Assembly (NCBI RefSeq): GCF_900156885.1 | Contig: NZ_FTOY01000010.1 | Span: 372,001 to 436,000 of the forward strand | Source of the DNA: Limosilactobacillus caccae | GTDB taxonomy: Bacteria; Bacillota; Bacilli; Lactobacillales; Lactobacillaceae | Reading direction: 5' to 3' | Length of the DNA stretch: 64,000 nt | Shown here: one piece after another, positions 1-8,370 of the stretch | How the letters are laid out: every line of letters begins with the position of its first letter | Numbering within the stretch: position 1 is the first letter of the stretch | The notes under the pieces: model-generated | Database searches by the model: none | Seen by the model: only the letters and a program-made list of their open reading frames with translations | What the model was told of the DNA's origin: nothing | Made by a program: the position numbers and the translations under genes

Positions 1-233
1 CGGAAGTCACTGGCAACGGGTTGCTGAAGGGCCATTAGTTTTAAGGCCTGCTTTTCCAGGCTGACTTCTTCGTTATTAATTTTCAAGTCATTATTCAGAA
101 CTTTTTGGGCTAGTTCCGTATCTTTTTCCGTAAACGCCTTGGTTGCCTGGTATATCTGCTCACTGGCATCAATCCCCATTTCCATAAAGTGACTTCTCAG
201 CCGCCGTAGTTCATCATCAAATATTGCACCCAT
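1..233 (-). CDS. phoU: PhoU phosphate-system regulator (5' part only, cut by window edge)
   Basis: This is the first 77 codons or so of a PhoU protein, a cytoplasmic negative regulator that links the Pst transporter to phosphate signalling. The start is an ATG preceded by a GGAGGA ribosome site, 9 bases after the pstB stop. The visible protein begins MGAIFDDELRRLRSHF and continues through a helical stretch ending ALQQPVASDF, which matches the first helical bundle of PhoU. It is the last gene of the pst operon (pstS-C-A-B-phoU), its usual place. The C-terminal two thirds lie outside the window. Confidence 0.88.
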   Translation of the reverse strand, partial: MGAIFDDELRRLRSHFMEMGIDASEQIYQATKAFTEKDTELAQKVLNNDLKINNEEVSLEKQALKLMALQQPVASDF

Positions 234-242
234 ATTATCCTC

Positions 243-998
243 CTAACCGAATTTCCCGCTAAGGTAATCCGCCGTCTTTTGCTCTTGGGGGTTCATAAAG
301 ATATTAGCCGTCTTATCAAATTCAACCAGGTGTCCCTGGTGCATAAAAGCTGTCCAGTCCGCGGACCGGGATGCTTGCTGCATATTATGGGTCACCATGA
401 TAATCGTAAACTTTTCTTTTAATTGTACTAAAGTATCCTCAATTTGCGAAGTTGATACTGGGTCAAGGGCACTGGTCGGTTCATCCATTAAGATAATTTC
501 TGGCCGTACGGCTAACGTCCGCGCAATGCAAAGCCGCTGCTGCTGCCCCCCGGAAAGCGCCAAAGCACTCTCTTTTAACTGGTCCTTTACCTCGTCCCAT
601 AAAGCTGCTTGGCGAAGACTTTCCTCCACCCGCTGGTCTAATACCTCTTTATTCTTCTCCCCGGCTAAGCGGAGGCCGTAAATCACGTTTTCATAAATTG
701 ACAACGGGAAAGGAGTCGGTTGTTGGAACACCATCCCAATTTGTTGGCGGACCCGGTATACATTTACTTTCGGCTCATTAATGTTTAGGCCGTGAAAGTT
801 AATCTCCCCCTTAACCGTCGCCACATCGTCATTCATCCGGTTAAGGCTCCGTAAAACCGTCGACTTCCCAGAACCAGACGCGCCAATCAAGGCGGTAATT
901 TGGTTAGCAGGGAACTTCAATGACACATCATAAACGACCTGTTTTTCACCATAGAAAACTGCTAACTGCTTTGCTTCTAGTGCAACTGAATTCTGCAT
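243..998 (-). CDS. pstB: Phosphate ABC transporter ATP-binding protein PstB
   Basis: This is the ATPase that powers PstCA-mediated import of inorganic phosphate. The 251-residue protein has the full ABC set: Walker A GASGSGKST at residues 39-47, the Q-loop FQQPTPFP, the signature LSGGQQQR, Walker B IILMDEPTSALD and the H-loop VTHNM. The FQQPTPFP/SIYENV segment is typical of PstB rather than of other ABC ATPases. Its length is normal for the family. It lies 11 bases after pstA and just before phoU, in one operon. Only one pstB copy is seen here, although many lactobacilli carry two in tandem. Confidence 0.97.
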   Translation of the reverse strand: MQNSVALEAKQLAVFYGEKQVVYDVSLKFPANQITALIGASGSGKSTVLRSLNRMNDDVATVKGEINFHGLNINEPKVNVYRVRQQIGMVFQQPTPFPLSIYENVIYGLRLAGEKNKEVLDQRVEESLRQAALWDEVKDQLKESALALSGGQQQRLCIARTLAVRPEIILMDEPTSALDPVSTSQIEDTLVQLKEKFTIIMVTHNMQQASRSADWTAFMHQGHLVEFDKTANIFMNPQEQKTADYLSGKFG

Positions 999-1009
999 TT
1001 GCTTTCTCC

Positions 1010-1891
1010 TTATTTTGTCAACTTCTTCTTGATCAAGTAACCGAGGTAGCGGGCAACTAAATTAAATAATAGGATCGTAATGATCAACACGGCCGCTGAA
1101 CCATTCGAGACGGCCCGGGCATCCGGGACGAGTCCTTCACTGTTAACCTTCCAAATATGCACGGCGAGGGTTTCTGCCGGCCGCATTGGATTTAGAAAGC
1201 TCGCTGGACTAAAGGGATTCCAATCACCATAATCAATTGCTGGTGAGCTTTGTCCCGCGGTGTAGATCAACGCGGCTGCTTCCCCAAAAATTCGCCCGGC
1301 ACTCAAGATTGCCCCGGTGATGATCCCCGGTAGTGCTGCTGGCAAGACAATTTTGGTCGTTACCCGCCACTTTGACATTCCTAAGCCGAGACCCGCTTGC
1401 CGCTGCAAGTACGGCACTTGCCGCAGGGCATCCTCACAGCTCCGCGTTAAGATTGGTAGGTTGAGGATTGTCAACGCCAAGGCCCCCGCCAACAGTGAAA
1501 AGTCCATTCCAAACTGTAAAACAAAGACAAGGTAGCCAAAAAGGCCCACCACAACTGATGGTAATGAGCTTAAAACTTCAATTGCCAACCGCAGCAAGCC
1601 TGTCCACCGGTTATCCGGGGCATACTCACTGAGATAAATTGCGGCACACAATGCTAACGGGACTGAAACAATCATCGTTAAGACCACTAAATACAGAGAA
1701 TTAAATAGTTGGTCACGAATCCCACCACCAGCCCGGAAGGACTCCGCACTAGAAGTTAAAAAGTCCCAGGAAACATGAGGAATTCCCGTTGCTAAAATAT
1801 AGGCAAGCAGACTCAAAATCACTAAACCCACGATTCCCGCCAAGGTTAGGATTATCCCCGTTGCTAATTTATCAACTTTTTCTGGATGCAT
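1010..1891 (-). CDS. pstA: Phosphate ABC transporter permease PstA
   Basis: This inner permease subunit pairs with PstC to form the phosphate channel. The protein has 293 residues and about six membrane helices: an N-terminal one around residues 12-35, then the BPD-transport core. The EAA-type loop is seen as RQAGLGLGMSKWRVTTKIVLPAALPGIITG. The segment FGEAAALIYTAG after it is characteristic of PstA. Its ATG overlaps the pstC stop codon (TAATG), so the two subunits are probably translationally coupled. Confidence 0.96.
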   Translation of the reverse strand: MHPEKVDKLATGIILTLAGIVGLVILSLLAYILATGIPHVSWDFLTSSAESFRAGGGIRDQLFNSLYLVVLTMIVSVPLALCAAIYLSEYAPDNRWTGLLRLAIEVLSSLPSVVVGLFGYLVFVLQFGMDFSLLAGALALTILNLPILTRSCEDALRQVPYLQRQAGLGLGMSKWRVTTKIVLPAALPGIITGAILSAGRIFGEAAALIYTAGQSSPAIDYGDWNPFSPASFLNPMRPAETLAVHIWKVNSEGLVPDARAVSNGSAAVLIITILLFNLVARYLGYLIKKKLTK

Positions 1892-2790
1892 TAGCGCACT
1901 CCTTTCCGGCTCACTAACCGAATTAATAAGTTAAAGGCAAGCGACATTATCAGCAGGATTAACGCTAATGACCAGAGGGCGTTATTAGCCGCTGTCCCCA
2001 TTACTGTATTACCGATTCCGGTGGTCAAGACACTGGTTAAGGTTGCGGCAGACTCCATCACGCCCTTTGGCATTACGGTGGTGTTCCCGATTACCATCTG
2101 GACAGCCAACGCCTCACCAAACGCCCGGGCCATTCCAAACACCATTGCAGTTAAAATACCGCTTTTTGCACTCGGCAATATTACCCGAGAAATTGTCTGC
2201 CACCGCGTTGCCCCGAGGCCAGTCGACGCTTGCCGGTAGCTCTGCGGGACCGCACGCAAACTATCAATCGTCATCGACGTCATCGTCGGTAAAATCATCA
2301 AGAAGAGCACACAGGTAGCCGCTAAAATTCCAAAGCCCGTCCCACCAAACATTTGCCGGAGCTGCGGTACGATAACCGTTAAGCCCAGGTAACCATAGAC
2401 GACTGACGGGATCCCGACCAGCAACTCAATGACTGGCTGGAAGAACTTGTAGACCCGTGATGGCAACATCTCCGTAATAGCAATCGCCACAACTAACGCA
2501 AGGGGGAGGGCGACCAGTCCAGAAAAGACAGTCACACTAAACGAGGTTGTAATCATCGGGAGAGCGCCAAAATGGTGGTGGCCCGGCTGCCAATTAACCC
2601 CCGTCAAAAATTCTCTGAGCGAAAAATGATTTCCAGTAAAGAGGGCAATTCCCTTAACCGTTAAGAAGATTAAGATTGTGCCAACGAGACCACCGATCAG
2701 GAGAATCGCAAAGTAACTGACAACTTTCCCTGACACTTCCTGCTTACTCTCGGCTGAGGGCCGTAATAACTCTTTTCTTAAATTGTCCAT
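1891..2790 (-). CDS. pstC: Phosphate ABC transporter permease PstC
   Basis: This permease subunit is the partner of PstA in high-affinity phosphate import. The protein has 299 residues and six predicted helices. The EAA loop reads RQASTGLGATRWQTISRVILPSAKSGILTA, and the following ARAFGEALAVQMVIGN segment is a PstC hallmark. It starts 3 bases after the pstS stop, with AAAGGAAG as ribosome site. Its stop overlaps the pstA start. Nothing is unusual about its length. Confidence 0.96.
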   Translation of the reverse strand: MDNLRKELLRPSAESKQEVSGKVVSYFAILLIGGLVGTILIFLTVKGIALFTGNHFSLREFLTGVNWQPGHHHFGALPMITTSFSVTVFSGLVALPLALVVAIAITEMLPSRVYKFFQPVIELLVGIPSVVYGYLGLTVIVPQLRQMFGGTGFGILAATCVLFLMILPTMTSMTIDSLRAVPQSYRQASTGLGATRWQTISRVILPSAKSGILTAMVFGMARAFGEALAVQMVIGNTTVMPKGVMESAATLTSVLTTGIGNTVMGTAANNALWSLALILLIMSLAFNLLIRLVSRKGVR

Positions 2791-2793
2791 CGG

Positions 2794-3666
2794 CTACTTC
2801 CTTTCACTGACCGTTCCGGTAGGCGTCCGCGTGACCTGCATGTCGTGGATATTGACATAGTTAGCTTCTTCAACCAATGTATCCTGCACTTGCTTACTCT
2901 GCATATACTTGATAAATTCTGCGGTTGCCTTATTAGGATGTTTTTGCGTATACATATGTTCATACGACCATAATGGCCACTTGTTCGTTGTCACGTTCGT
3001 GGCGGTTGGCCGGACACCGTCAATTTTTAGGGGCTGGACCGTATTATTGAGGTAGGAAAATGAAATGTAAGAAATTGCCCCCGGCGTGTTAGCGACAATC
3101 TCCTTGACAGTCCCGTTTGAATCTTGTTCCTGCGCATTAACAGCGTGGCTTCCCGGCTTAAAGACCGACTGTTCAAATGCCACCCGGGTTCCACTACCAT
3201 TGGCCCGGTTAATCACGGTGATTGGTAAGTCCGGCCCGCCCACCTGCTGCCAATTGGTAATTTTGCCAGTAAAGATCTGACGCAGCTGGTCTAAGCTGAG
3301 GTTTTTGATTCCCAGCTCCTTATTAACTACCGGCACGATTCCGGAAACCGCAACGATGTGGTCGCGCAATTTTTTCTCGTCAATGCCATCTTGCTGGTCA
3401 GCAAAAATATCCGATGACCCGATGTTAACCGCCCCTTCCTGGACCTGGCTCAGTCCGGTTCCCGAACCACCACCTTGGACGGTAATGCTAGTTTGGGGGC
3501 GCTTGGCCTGGTATACATCTACAACTGCCTCCGCTAATGGTTGTAAGGCCGTTGAGCCAACAATGGTTACTTTTTGTTGTGGTGGTTGCTTTTTGGCAGC
3601 AACCCACCCACTGCCGAGTGCAACGACAAGCACTATCAAGGCAGTTGCGATTATTGTTTTTTTCAT
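2794..3666 (-). CDS. pstS: Phosphate-binding protein PstS
   Basis: This is the extracellular phosphate-binding component of the Pst transporter. The frame is open further upstream, but the ATG at 3666 is chosen because it follows a TAAGGAGAA ribosome site and begins a signal sequence (MKKTIIATALIVLVVALGSGWVAA). The mature part shows the PstS phosphate-loop motifs VGSTALQPL, QGGGSGTGLSQV, IGSSDIF and INRANGSGTR. The protein has 290 residues. There is no cysteine in or after the signal sequence, so the usual lipobox of Gram-positive PstS is missing. It is either an uncleaved membrane anchor or is cut by signal peptidase I after VAA. It is the first gene of the operon. Confidence 0.94.
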   Translation of the reverse strand: MKKTIIATALIVLVVALGSGWVAAKKQPPQQKVTIVGSTALQPLAEAVVDVYQAKRPQTSITVQGGGSGTGLSQVQEGAVNIGSSDIFADQQDGIDEKKLRDHIVAVSGIVPVVNKELGIKNLSLDQLRQIFTGKITNWQQVGGPDLPITVINRANGSGTRVAFEQSVFKPGSHAVNAQEQDSNGTVKEIVANTPGAISYISFSYLNNTVQPLKIDGVRPTATNVTTNKWPLWSYEHMYTQKHPNKATAEFIKYMQSKQVQDTLVEEANYVNIHDMQVTRTPTGTVSERK

Positions 3667-3699
3667 CCCGTTCTCCTTAGTTGTCTTCGCTGATTTCCT

Positions 3700-3764
3700 A
3701 TGATACAAATAGAGTAACAAGCCGATGTAAACATTTAATCTTCCAATTGTAAAAGTTGTGTAAA
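3700..3764 (-). promoter_or_regulatory. pst operon control region with three TGTAAA (Pho-box-like) repeats
   Basis: Read on the minus strand, TTTACA occurs at 3764-3759, 3753-3748 and 3731-3726. The starts are 11 and then 22 bases apart, so all three lie on one helical face. Direct TT(A/T/C)ACA repeats with 11-base periodicity are the known PhoP box form of Bacillus. A possible -10 (TATCAT, 3705-3700) lies 20 bases after the last repeat, too far for an unaided -35, which suits an activator-dependent promoter. The array sits between pstS and the divergent regulator gene. Confidence 0.7.
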
Positions 3765-3780
3765 TCTTGGAGAACAATTT

Positions 3781-4491
3781 ATGACAAACCCCTTCTTACT
3801 GCTGAGCCAAAATCAAGAGCTCGTCCAACAACTAAAAGCCCTCTGTAAAAAAGCACACTGGGAATTCGTCCAAGTGACTACCCCAACTGGCCTGGTCGTC
3901 GAGTTAGAGCACCGCGCCTTTGCTGGCATTTGGTGGGACCTAGCAGATGTCTCACTTGATACGACAATCGCAACGATGACCCTGGTCCGCGAACAAGTAA
4001 ACGGGCCAATCACCGTCTTCACCCCGGAAATCACCGAACGAATCCAGCGCAAGCTTTACCGGGCCTTGGTTGATGATGTCATCTTCTTTCCCTTTATTCG
4101 GGATGTCGTCCGGCCGCAAATTGAGCAGCGACTATGGCTCTACCAGCGGCTGAAAGCAAAGAGGTCGGCCGCAAGTAAAACAACAGCCACGGCTCCGGTT
4201 ATCACTACCGGGGACTGGCAAATCGACCAGCAAAACTACGCAATCAGCAAAAATGGCAAGCAAATCACCCTTACCCCTAAGGAGTTCCAACTTCTCTCCT
4301 ACCTGATTAACCACCAGGGGCAAGTCCTAAGTCGGGAACAACTGGTCAACGGCGTCTGGGGCTACGATATCCTTGATACTTCCCGGATTGTTGACATCCA
4401 CATCAGCCACCTCCGCGATAAATTAGAGGACGACCCCCACAAGCCAACCCACCTGCTAACTGTCCGTGGTTTTGGTTACAAGTTAGTTTAA
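3781..4491 (+). CDS. OmpR/PhoB-family regulator with a degenerate receiver domain
   Basis: This 236-residue DNA-binding regulator is divergent from the pst operon and so is probably its controller. Residues 144-236 form a clear winged-helix OmpR domain (TLTPKEFQLLSYLINHQGQV, then HISHLRDKLEDD and VRGFGYKL). Residues 1-110 have receiver-like size and a candidate phosphoacceptor Asp53 (AGIWWDL). The acidic pair expected at residues 8-10 is replaced by SQN, and the conserved lysine of the KPF motif is Phe (IFFPF). No histidine kinase gene follows. It may respond without phosphorylation, or be phosphorylated in an unusual way. The start is supported by GGAG 8 bases upstream. Confidence 0.85.
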   Translation: MTNPFLLLSQNQELVQQLKALCKKAHWEFVQVTTPTGLVVELEHRAFAGIWWDLADVSLDTTIATMTLVREQVNGPITVFTPEITERIQRKLYRALVDDVIFFPFIRDVVRPQIEQRLWLYQRLKAKRSAASKTTATAPVITTGDWQIDQQNYAISKNGKQITLTPKEFQLLSYLINHQGQVLSREQLVNGVWGYDILDTSRIVDIHISHLRDKLEDDPHKPTHLLTVRGFGYKLV

Positions 4492-4551
4492 AGTGTAAAA
4501 TAGAAGGGTAGATTAAGATAACATAGCTTTACTTTGAAGGGATTTGATTTA

Positions 4552-5982
4552 ATGACACGTTTTAGAGAATCTGCCTGCACTTCTGTTATGGTGGGCAAGA
4601 AGGCCTCAATTGATGGCTCGACCTTCATTGCCCGCAACGAAGACCGGGTAAAGGCAATCGAACCCAAGCGGTTCATCGTCCAACCAGCGGTCAGTGGACG
4701 AAACGAAACCTATATCTCCCCTTACAACAAGCTCACGGTCAAACTACCCGCCGACGGGATGCGCTACACCGCAACTCCAAGTGGTGACCAGACTGCCGGG
4801 CCAAACGAAGAAGATGGTTTTAACGAAGCAAACGTTGGCGAAAGTGCTACGGAAAGTGTTTACGCTAACGACCGGGTCCTTGCTTATGACCCCTACGTTA
4901 AAAACGGCCTGGCGGAAGACTCAATGACGACCCTGGTCCTACCATTTATCCACTCCGCAAGAGAAGGGGTCGAATATCTCGGTAAGCTGGTCGAACAGTA
5001 TGGCTCTGCCGAAGGTAACGGTGTCCAGTTCAACGATCAAAATGAGGTATGGTACATGGAAATTGCGACTGGTCACCAATGGGTTGCGGTTCGCATTCCC
5101 GATGATTGCTACGCCGTTGCCGCTAACCAGATCGCCATTGAACAAATTGATTTCAATGACCCCGCCAACTATCTGTGGTCACCGAATATCCAAGAGTTCG
5201 TTGAAAAGCACCACTTAAACCCGGACCATGACCAGTGGAATTTCCGCCACATCTTCGGGACCAACACGAAAAAGGACCACCACTACAACACACCACGGGT
5301 CTGGTTTGCCCAGCGCTACCTCAACCCAACAGCGGCCGCCGCGCAAACGCCAGAATCACCAGATATGCCATTTATCCGCAAGCCAGAGCGAAAAATCACG
5401 GTCGAAGATATTCAATATATCTTGAAATCCCACTACAACGAAACTAAGTACGATCCCCTGGGTGACGGGAGTGAGCACGACCGGAAAGTTTACCGAGCCA
5501 TTTCCCTTTCCCGAACTGCCCAGTCCCACATCCTGCAGATGCGAAATAACGTTGATGAAAAGCACGCGGCTGTCCAATGGGTCGAATTTGGGGTGCCGAG
5601 TTTCTGTGCCTATGTGCCGTTTTTTGCTAATGCCGATGATACCGACGTTTCTTATCGCGAACTCCCGGCAAAGATGGATCTCGACAGTGCTTTCTGGTTA
5701 AACGAAGCCCTCGCGATGGTTGTCGAAGCCCACTACCATGAATTCGATGAAGCAGACGAAGACTTCCAAAAAGAACTTGGCGAATGGTGCCGGCGGAAGA
5801 TTGCCGAAGTCGATCAACACGCAAAGACCCTTGATGGCAAACAACTAACGACTTACCTGACCGCCCAGAACCACGAAATTGCGAAATATTGCAACGCCAA
5901 AGCAAAAGAACTTCTCTTTGAATTAATGACCCAGGGAACAGAATTATCAAAGCTAACCTTTAAGATGGATCCAAACTTATAA
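4552..5982 (+). CDS. pepD: C69-family dipeptidase (PepD type)
   Basis: This is a cytosolic N-terminal-nucleophile dipeptidase of the C69 family, which breaks down dipeptides from peptide uptake. The ATG at 4552 is preferred over an upstream TTG because GAAGGGA lies 9 bases before it. The protein has 476 residues, normal for PepD. Cys9 in MTRFRESACTSVMVGKKAS is the expected nucleophile, exposed after removal of a short propeptide. The segments GSTFIARNEDR and VWYMEIATGHQWVAVRIPDD match the family. It is a single gene with its own strong terminator. Confidence 0.92.
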   Translation: MTRFRESACTSVMVGKKASIDGSTFIARNEDRVKAIEPKRFIVQPAVSGRNETYISPYNKLTVKLPADGMRYTATPSGDQTAGPNEEDGFNEANVGESATESVYANDRVLAYDPYVKNGLAEDSMTTLVLPFIHSAREGVEYLGKLVEQYGSAEGNGVQFNDQNEVWYMEIATGHQWVAVRIPDDCYAVAANQIAIEQIDFNDPANYLWSPNIQEFVEKHHLNPDHDQWNFRHIFGTNTKKDHHYNTPRVWFAQRYLNPTAAAAQTPESPDMPFIRKPERKITVEDIQYILKSHYNETKYDPLGDGSEHDRKVYRAISLSRTAQSHILQMRNNVDEKHAAVQWVEFGVPSFCAYVPFFANADDTDVSYRELPAKMDLDSAFWLNEALAMVVEAHYHEFDEADEDFQKELGEWCRRKIAEVDQHAKTLDGKQLTTYLTAQNHEIAKYCNAKAKELLFELMTQGTELSKLTFKMDPNL

Positions 5983-5985
5983 ACA

Positions 5986-6033
5986 TTAAAAGGGAACCAG
6001 TGCGATCACAACGACGCACTGGTTCCCTTTTAA
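5986..6033 (+). terminator. Terminator after pepD
   Basis: A near-perfect stem (TTAAAAGGGAACCAGTGCG pairing with CGCACTGGTTCCCTTTTAA) encloses a 10-base loop right after the pepD stop. The A-rich and T-rich flanks could let it work on both strands. Confidence 0.9.
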
Positions 6034-6166
6034 GTATTTCCCAGGAAATTTTCTGCTACACCATAATGTAAACCAGCAGTTGCTAAACAAATCCTCTCAA
6101 GTGCTTGTTGCTACTAATGTTTTTGGGTAAGATTATCCCAGTAATTTTGGAAGGAGTCTTTTCATT

Positions 6167-6553
6167 ATGACAAACAAGTTAGCAACCCAACTACCGTTAT
6201 TACGCAAAGAAGCCGGCATCTCACAAGGCCAGCTGGCTGATAAATTAAACGTTTCCCGTCAGTCTGTATCAAAATGGGAAAACGGGACCGCAATTCCCGA
6301 TTTAGACCGCATCATTGAACTTGCTGAAATTCTGCAGGTTAGTCTCGACGAACTGGTCCGCGCTAAACGTCCCCAACCTACCCAATCAACAATCAATAAA
6401 ATGGTCGATTACTACCTACAAAGCAATCGAAATGATCAAGAATGGCACCACCAATCAATTGCTAACGGTTGGGAATTCCTTGCTCGCTACTGGTGGGTAA
6501 TTATCGCGCTTATCGCCACAATTGCCGCATTCATTGGCTCATTTCAAAAGTAA
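6167..6553 (+). CDS. XRE-family regulator with C-terminal membrane helix
   Basis: This is a small transcription regulator of 128 residues. Residues 7-61 form a Cro/CI helix-turn-helix (LRKEAGISQGQLADKLNVSRQSVSKWENG). A linker follows, and then a single hydrophobic helix at about residues 108-124 (WWVIIALIATIAAFIGSF), so the protein is probably membrane-tethered. The start is supported by GGAAGGAG upstream. This HTH-plus-one-helix layout is common in lactobacilli. Its targets are not known. It stands alone between pepD and a convergent membrane protein gene. Confidence 0.85.
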   Translation: MTNKLATQLPLLRKEAGISQGQLADKLNVSRQSVSKWENGTAIPDLDRIIELAEILQVSLDELVRAKRPQPTQSTINKMVDYYLQSNRNDQEWHHQSIANGWEFLARYWWVIIALIATIAAFIGSFQK

Positions 6554-6567
6554 TAACAAAGGCATTC

Positions 6568-7251
6568 TTAAATCCACATCTTCGCAAGAAAAAAGACAAT
6601 CGGCACTAGCAACGCCGGCAAGTAATTCAGCGTCTTAATATCCCGCAGCTTCAGTAAACTAATGCCGGTCGTGGCGATCAAGAAGCCACCGACAATCGAA
6701 ATCTCGGTCACTAGGGGATTACTAAAGAACCCCGCGGACAAGTACTTAGCGATTAAGTAGATTCCACCTTGCCAGCAGAAAAGAACGGGCGCACAGACTA
6801 ACATCCCCCACCCAAAGCTGGCGCCAAAGACCATCGACGTAATCAAATCAAGCATCGCGTTCGTAAACAGCATCGTATAATCACCCTTTACCGCTGCCAT
6901 CACCGGGCCGACAATTGAGAGCGCCCCAATACAGTAAAGCAAGATTCCGGTCGCAATCCCCTTCCCGAGCTGGGAGCCACCGCCGAAATGGTTAACCAGG
7001 CCATTAAAGCGACCATCAATTTGCCACCAGGTTCCCAGGACCCCACCAACGGCGAGGCTGACAATAAACAGGACCGGGTAGTGGCTTTTCGGCATGTTAT
7101 TAACTACGTTTTCCAAGCCAATTCCAAGGGCAGCCAGTCCCATCGCGATAAAGAGGGCCTCCTCATACTGTTTCTTAATCCCGCCCTTTAAGAGACATCC
7201 CAGTGAGGTCCCAATTAAGATAGCAATAACATTGGCAAGTGTTCCAATCAT
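6568..7251 (-). CDS. DUF554 family membrane protein
   Basis: This 227-residue integral membrane protein has about seven helices. The start is set at the ATG after GGGAGGG rather than at the upstream in-frame ATG. The opening MIGTLANVIAILIGTSLGCLLKGGI and the segments GIATGILLYCIGALSIVGPV and GGFLIATTGISLL match the DUF554 (YqgA-type) family. The family's biochemical role is unknown. It converges on the XRE gene with only 14 bases between the stops. Confidence 0.88.
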   Translation of the reverse strand: MIGTLANVIAILIGTSLGCLLKGGIKKQYEEALFIAMGLAALGIGLENVVNNMPKSHYPVLFIVSLAVGGVLGTWWQIDGRFNGLVNHFGGGSQLGKGIATGILLYCIGALSIVGPVMAAVKGDYTMLFTNAMLDLITSMVFGASFGWGMLVCAPVLFCWQGGIYLIAKYLSAGFFSNPLVTEISIVGGFLIATTGISLLKLRDIKTLNYLPALLVPIVFFLAKMWI

Positions 7252-7344
7252 CAGTTTCCCTCCCATTTTAAAACTCAAATTTTATTTTACTTGATTTTCT
7301 TGGCAAAAGCATTAAAGCAAACTAAGATAATTACAATTAAATTA

Positions 7345-7590
7345 GAAATCGCTTAGAAGAGATGAGAGCTGCGATGGAGGAAGAAGATGAAGATGGTCTT
7401 GGAGCAAATAAGGCAGCGAGCAATTAGTAAACTGTCAACGATTGACGACCGATAAAACGTCTAGGTATCAACAGTTGTACCTACAGAGGATAGCATTGTA
7501 AGATGCTATCAAATTAGGGTGGTAACACGTTAATTATGATGATTAATCAACGTCCCTAAGAAGAGTGGTAATACTCTTCTTAGGGACGTT
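7345..7590 (+). ncRNA. T-box leader (probably methionine) with terminator
   Basis: The T-box core AGGGTGGTAACACG is at 7516-7529. It is followed by a 16-bp terminator stem (7550-7565 with 7574-7589, ACGTCCCTAAGAAGAG) and a T-rich tail. A methionine-synthase-like gene starts at 7641, so uncharged tRNA-Met is the likely signal. Stem I is short and I could not place the specifier codon: several ATG triplets occur between 7371 and 7407. The downstream gene is truncated, so the switch may now control nothing useful. Confidence 0.75.
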
Positions 7591-7640
7591 TTATTTTGCT
7601 TCAATTCCTGAACCCACCACCAAAGAAAGGATCGATTATT

Positions 7641-8174
7641 ATGGCTGAATTTACTAACCGTACTACATCCCCATTTCGCTATGACATCGTCGGTAGTTTC
7701 CTCCGACCCCAAGAATTAAAAGATGCGCGTGCAAAGTTTGCCAATGGTGAGATAACCCGGGACGCATTAACTGCTGTCGAGGATACAGCGATTATCAATT
7801 TAATCCATCGAGAAGAAGCAGCGGGCTTAAAAGCTGTTACTGATGGTGAATTTCGCCGTAGCTGGTGGCACCTTGACTTCTTCTGGGGACTGAATGGTGT
7901 TGAAAAGGCCACTCTTAAAGAGGGGTACCACTTTGCTGACGAGGAAACCCGTCCCGAAACGGTTAAGATTACCGGCAAAATTTCCGGGGGGGAAAACCAT
8001 CCCTTTGTTGACCACTTCAAGTTTACCCAAGCACATGTTTCACATGGAACACAAGTAAAGCAGACAATTCCGGCCCCTGCCCAATTTTTAGAAGAATTTT
8101 TACGACCAGAAAATCAAGCAAATGCTAAAGAATTCTACCCAGACCAGGCCGAGCTAGACCACGACGTTGCATAA
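7641..8174 (+). pseudogene. Truncated MetE-like (YxjG/YxjH type) methionine synthase fragment
   Basis: This is the N-terminal half of a cobalamin-independent methionine-synthase-like enzyme: the YxjG type, about 370-380 residues in relatives. It begins MAEFTNRTTSPFRYDIVGSF and shows VTDGEFRRSWWHLDFFWGL and PAPAQFLEEFLRP. After FYPDQAELDHDVA a stop follows at 8172-8174. The catalytic C-terminal part with the zinc site is absent, and no remainder is found nearby. The sequence beyond about 8172 belongs to an AT-rich gene read on the other strand, so this is a recombination junction. The fragment is unlikely to be active. Confidence 0.85.
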
Positions 8175-8368
8175 GTTACCCCTGCTCTAGCTTTTTGTAC
8201 TACTTTCTTGATCGTTTTTGCTGGATGCATTATAGTTTGAGCTGCCATTTTAGCTCCCTGCTTTATAGTTCGCCAATTCCGCCATGCCAGTAATCTAGCA
8301 GTCGTAATGCTAACCGTAGTAATCACTAATCGACTAGTGATTATATTTAGCTTCGAACGTTCTACCAT
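8135..8368 (-). CDS. Small basic membrane protein, probably 3'-truncated
   Basis: This is a 77-residue protein of unknown function. It starts 2 bases after the stop of the 166-residue gene, so the two are probably coupled. A hydrophobic segment lies at about residues 9-28 (IITSRLVITTVSITTARLLA) and is followed by a strongly basic tail (KMAAQTIMHPAKTIKKVVQKARAG). The last dozen or so residues are read antisense through the truncated metE fragment, so the native C-terminus was lost at the same junction. Its helix and basic tail resemble those of the decayed gene at 9686-10082. Confidence 0.55.
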   Translation of the reverse strand: MVERSKLNIITSRLVITTVSITTARLLAWRNWRTIKQGAKMAAQTIMHPAKTIKKVVQKARAGVTYATSWSSSAWSG

Positions 8369-8370
8369 AA

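Noticed and set aside
3667-3777. N-terminal extension of PstS by 37 residues
   Set aside because: It would cover the Pho-box array and has no ribosome site, while the ATG at 3666 has a good one and begins a signal sequence.
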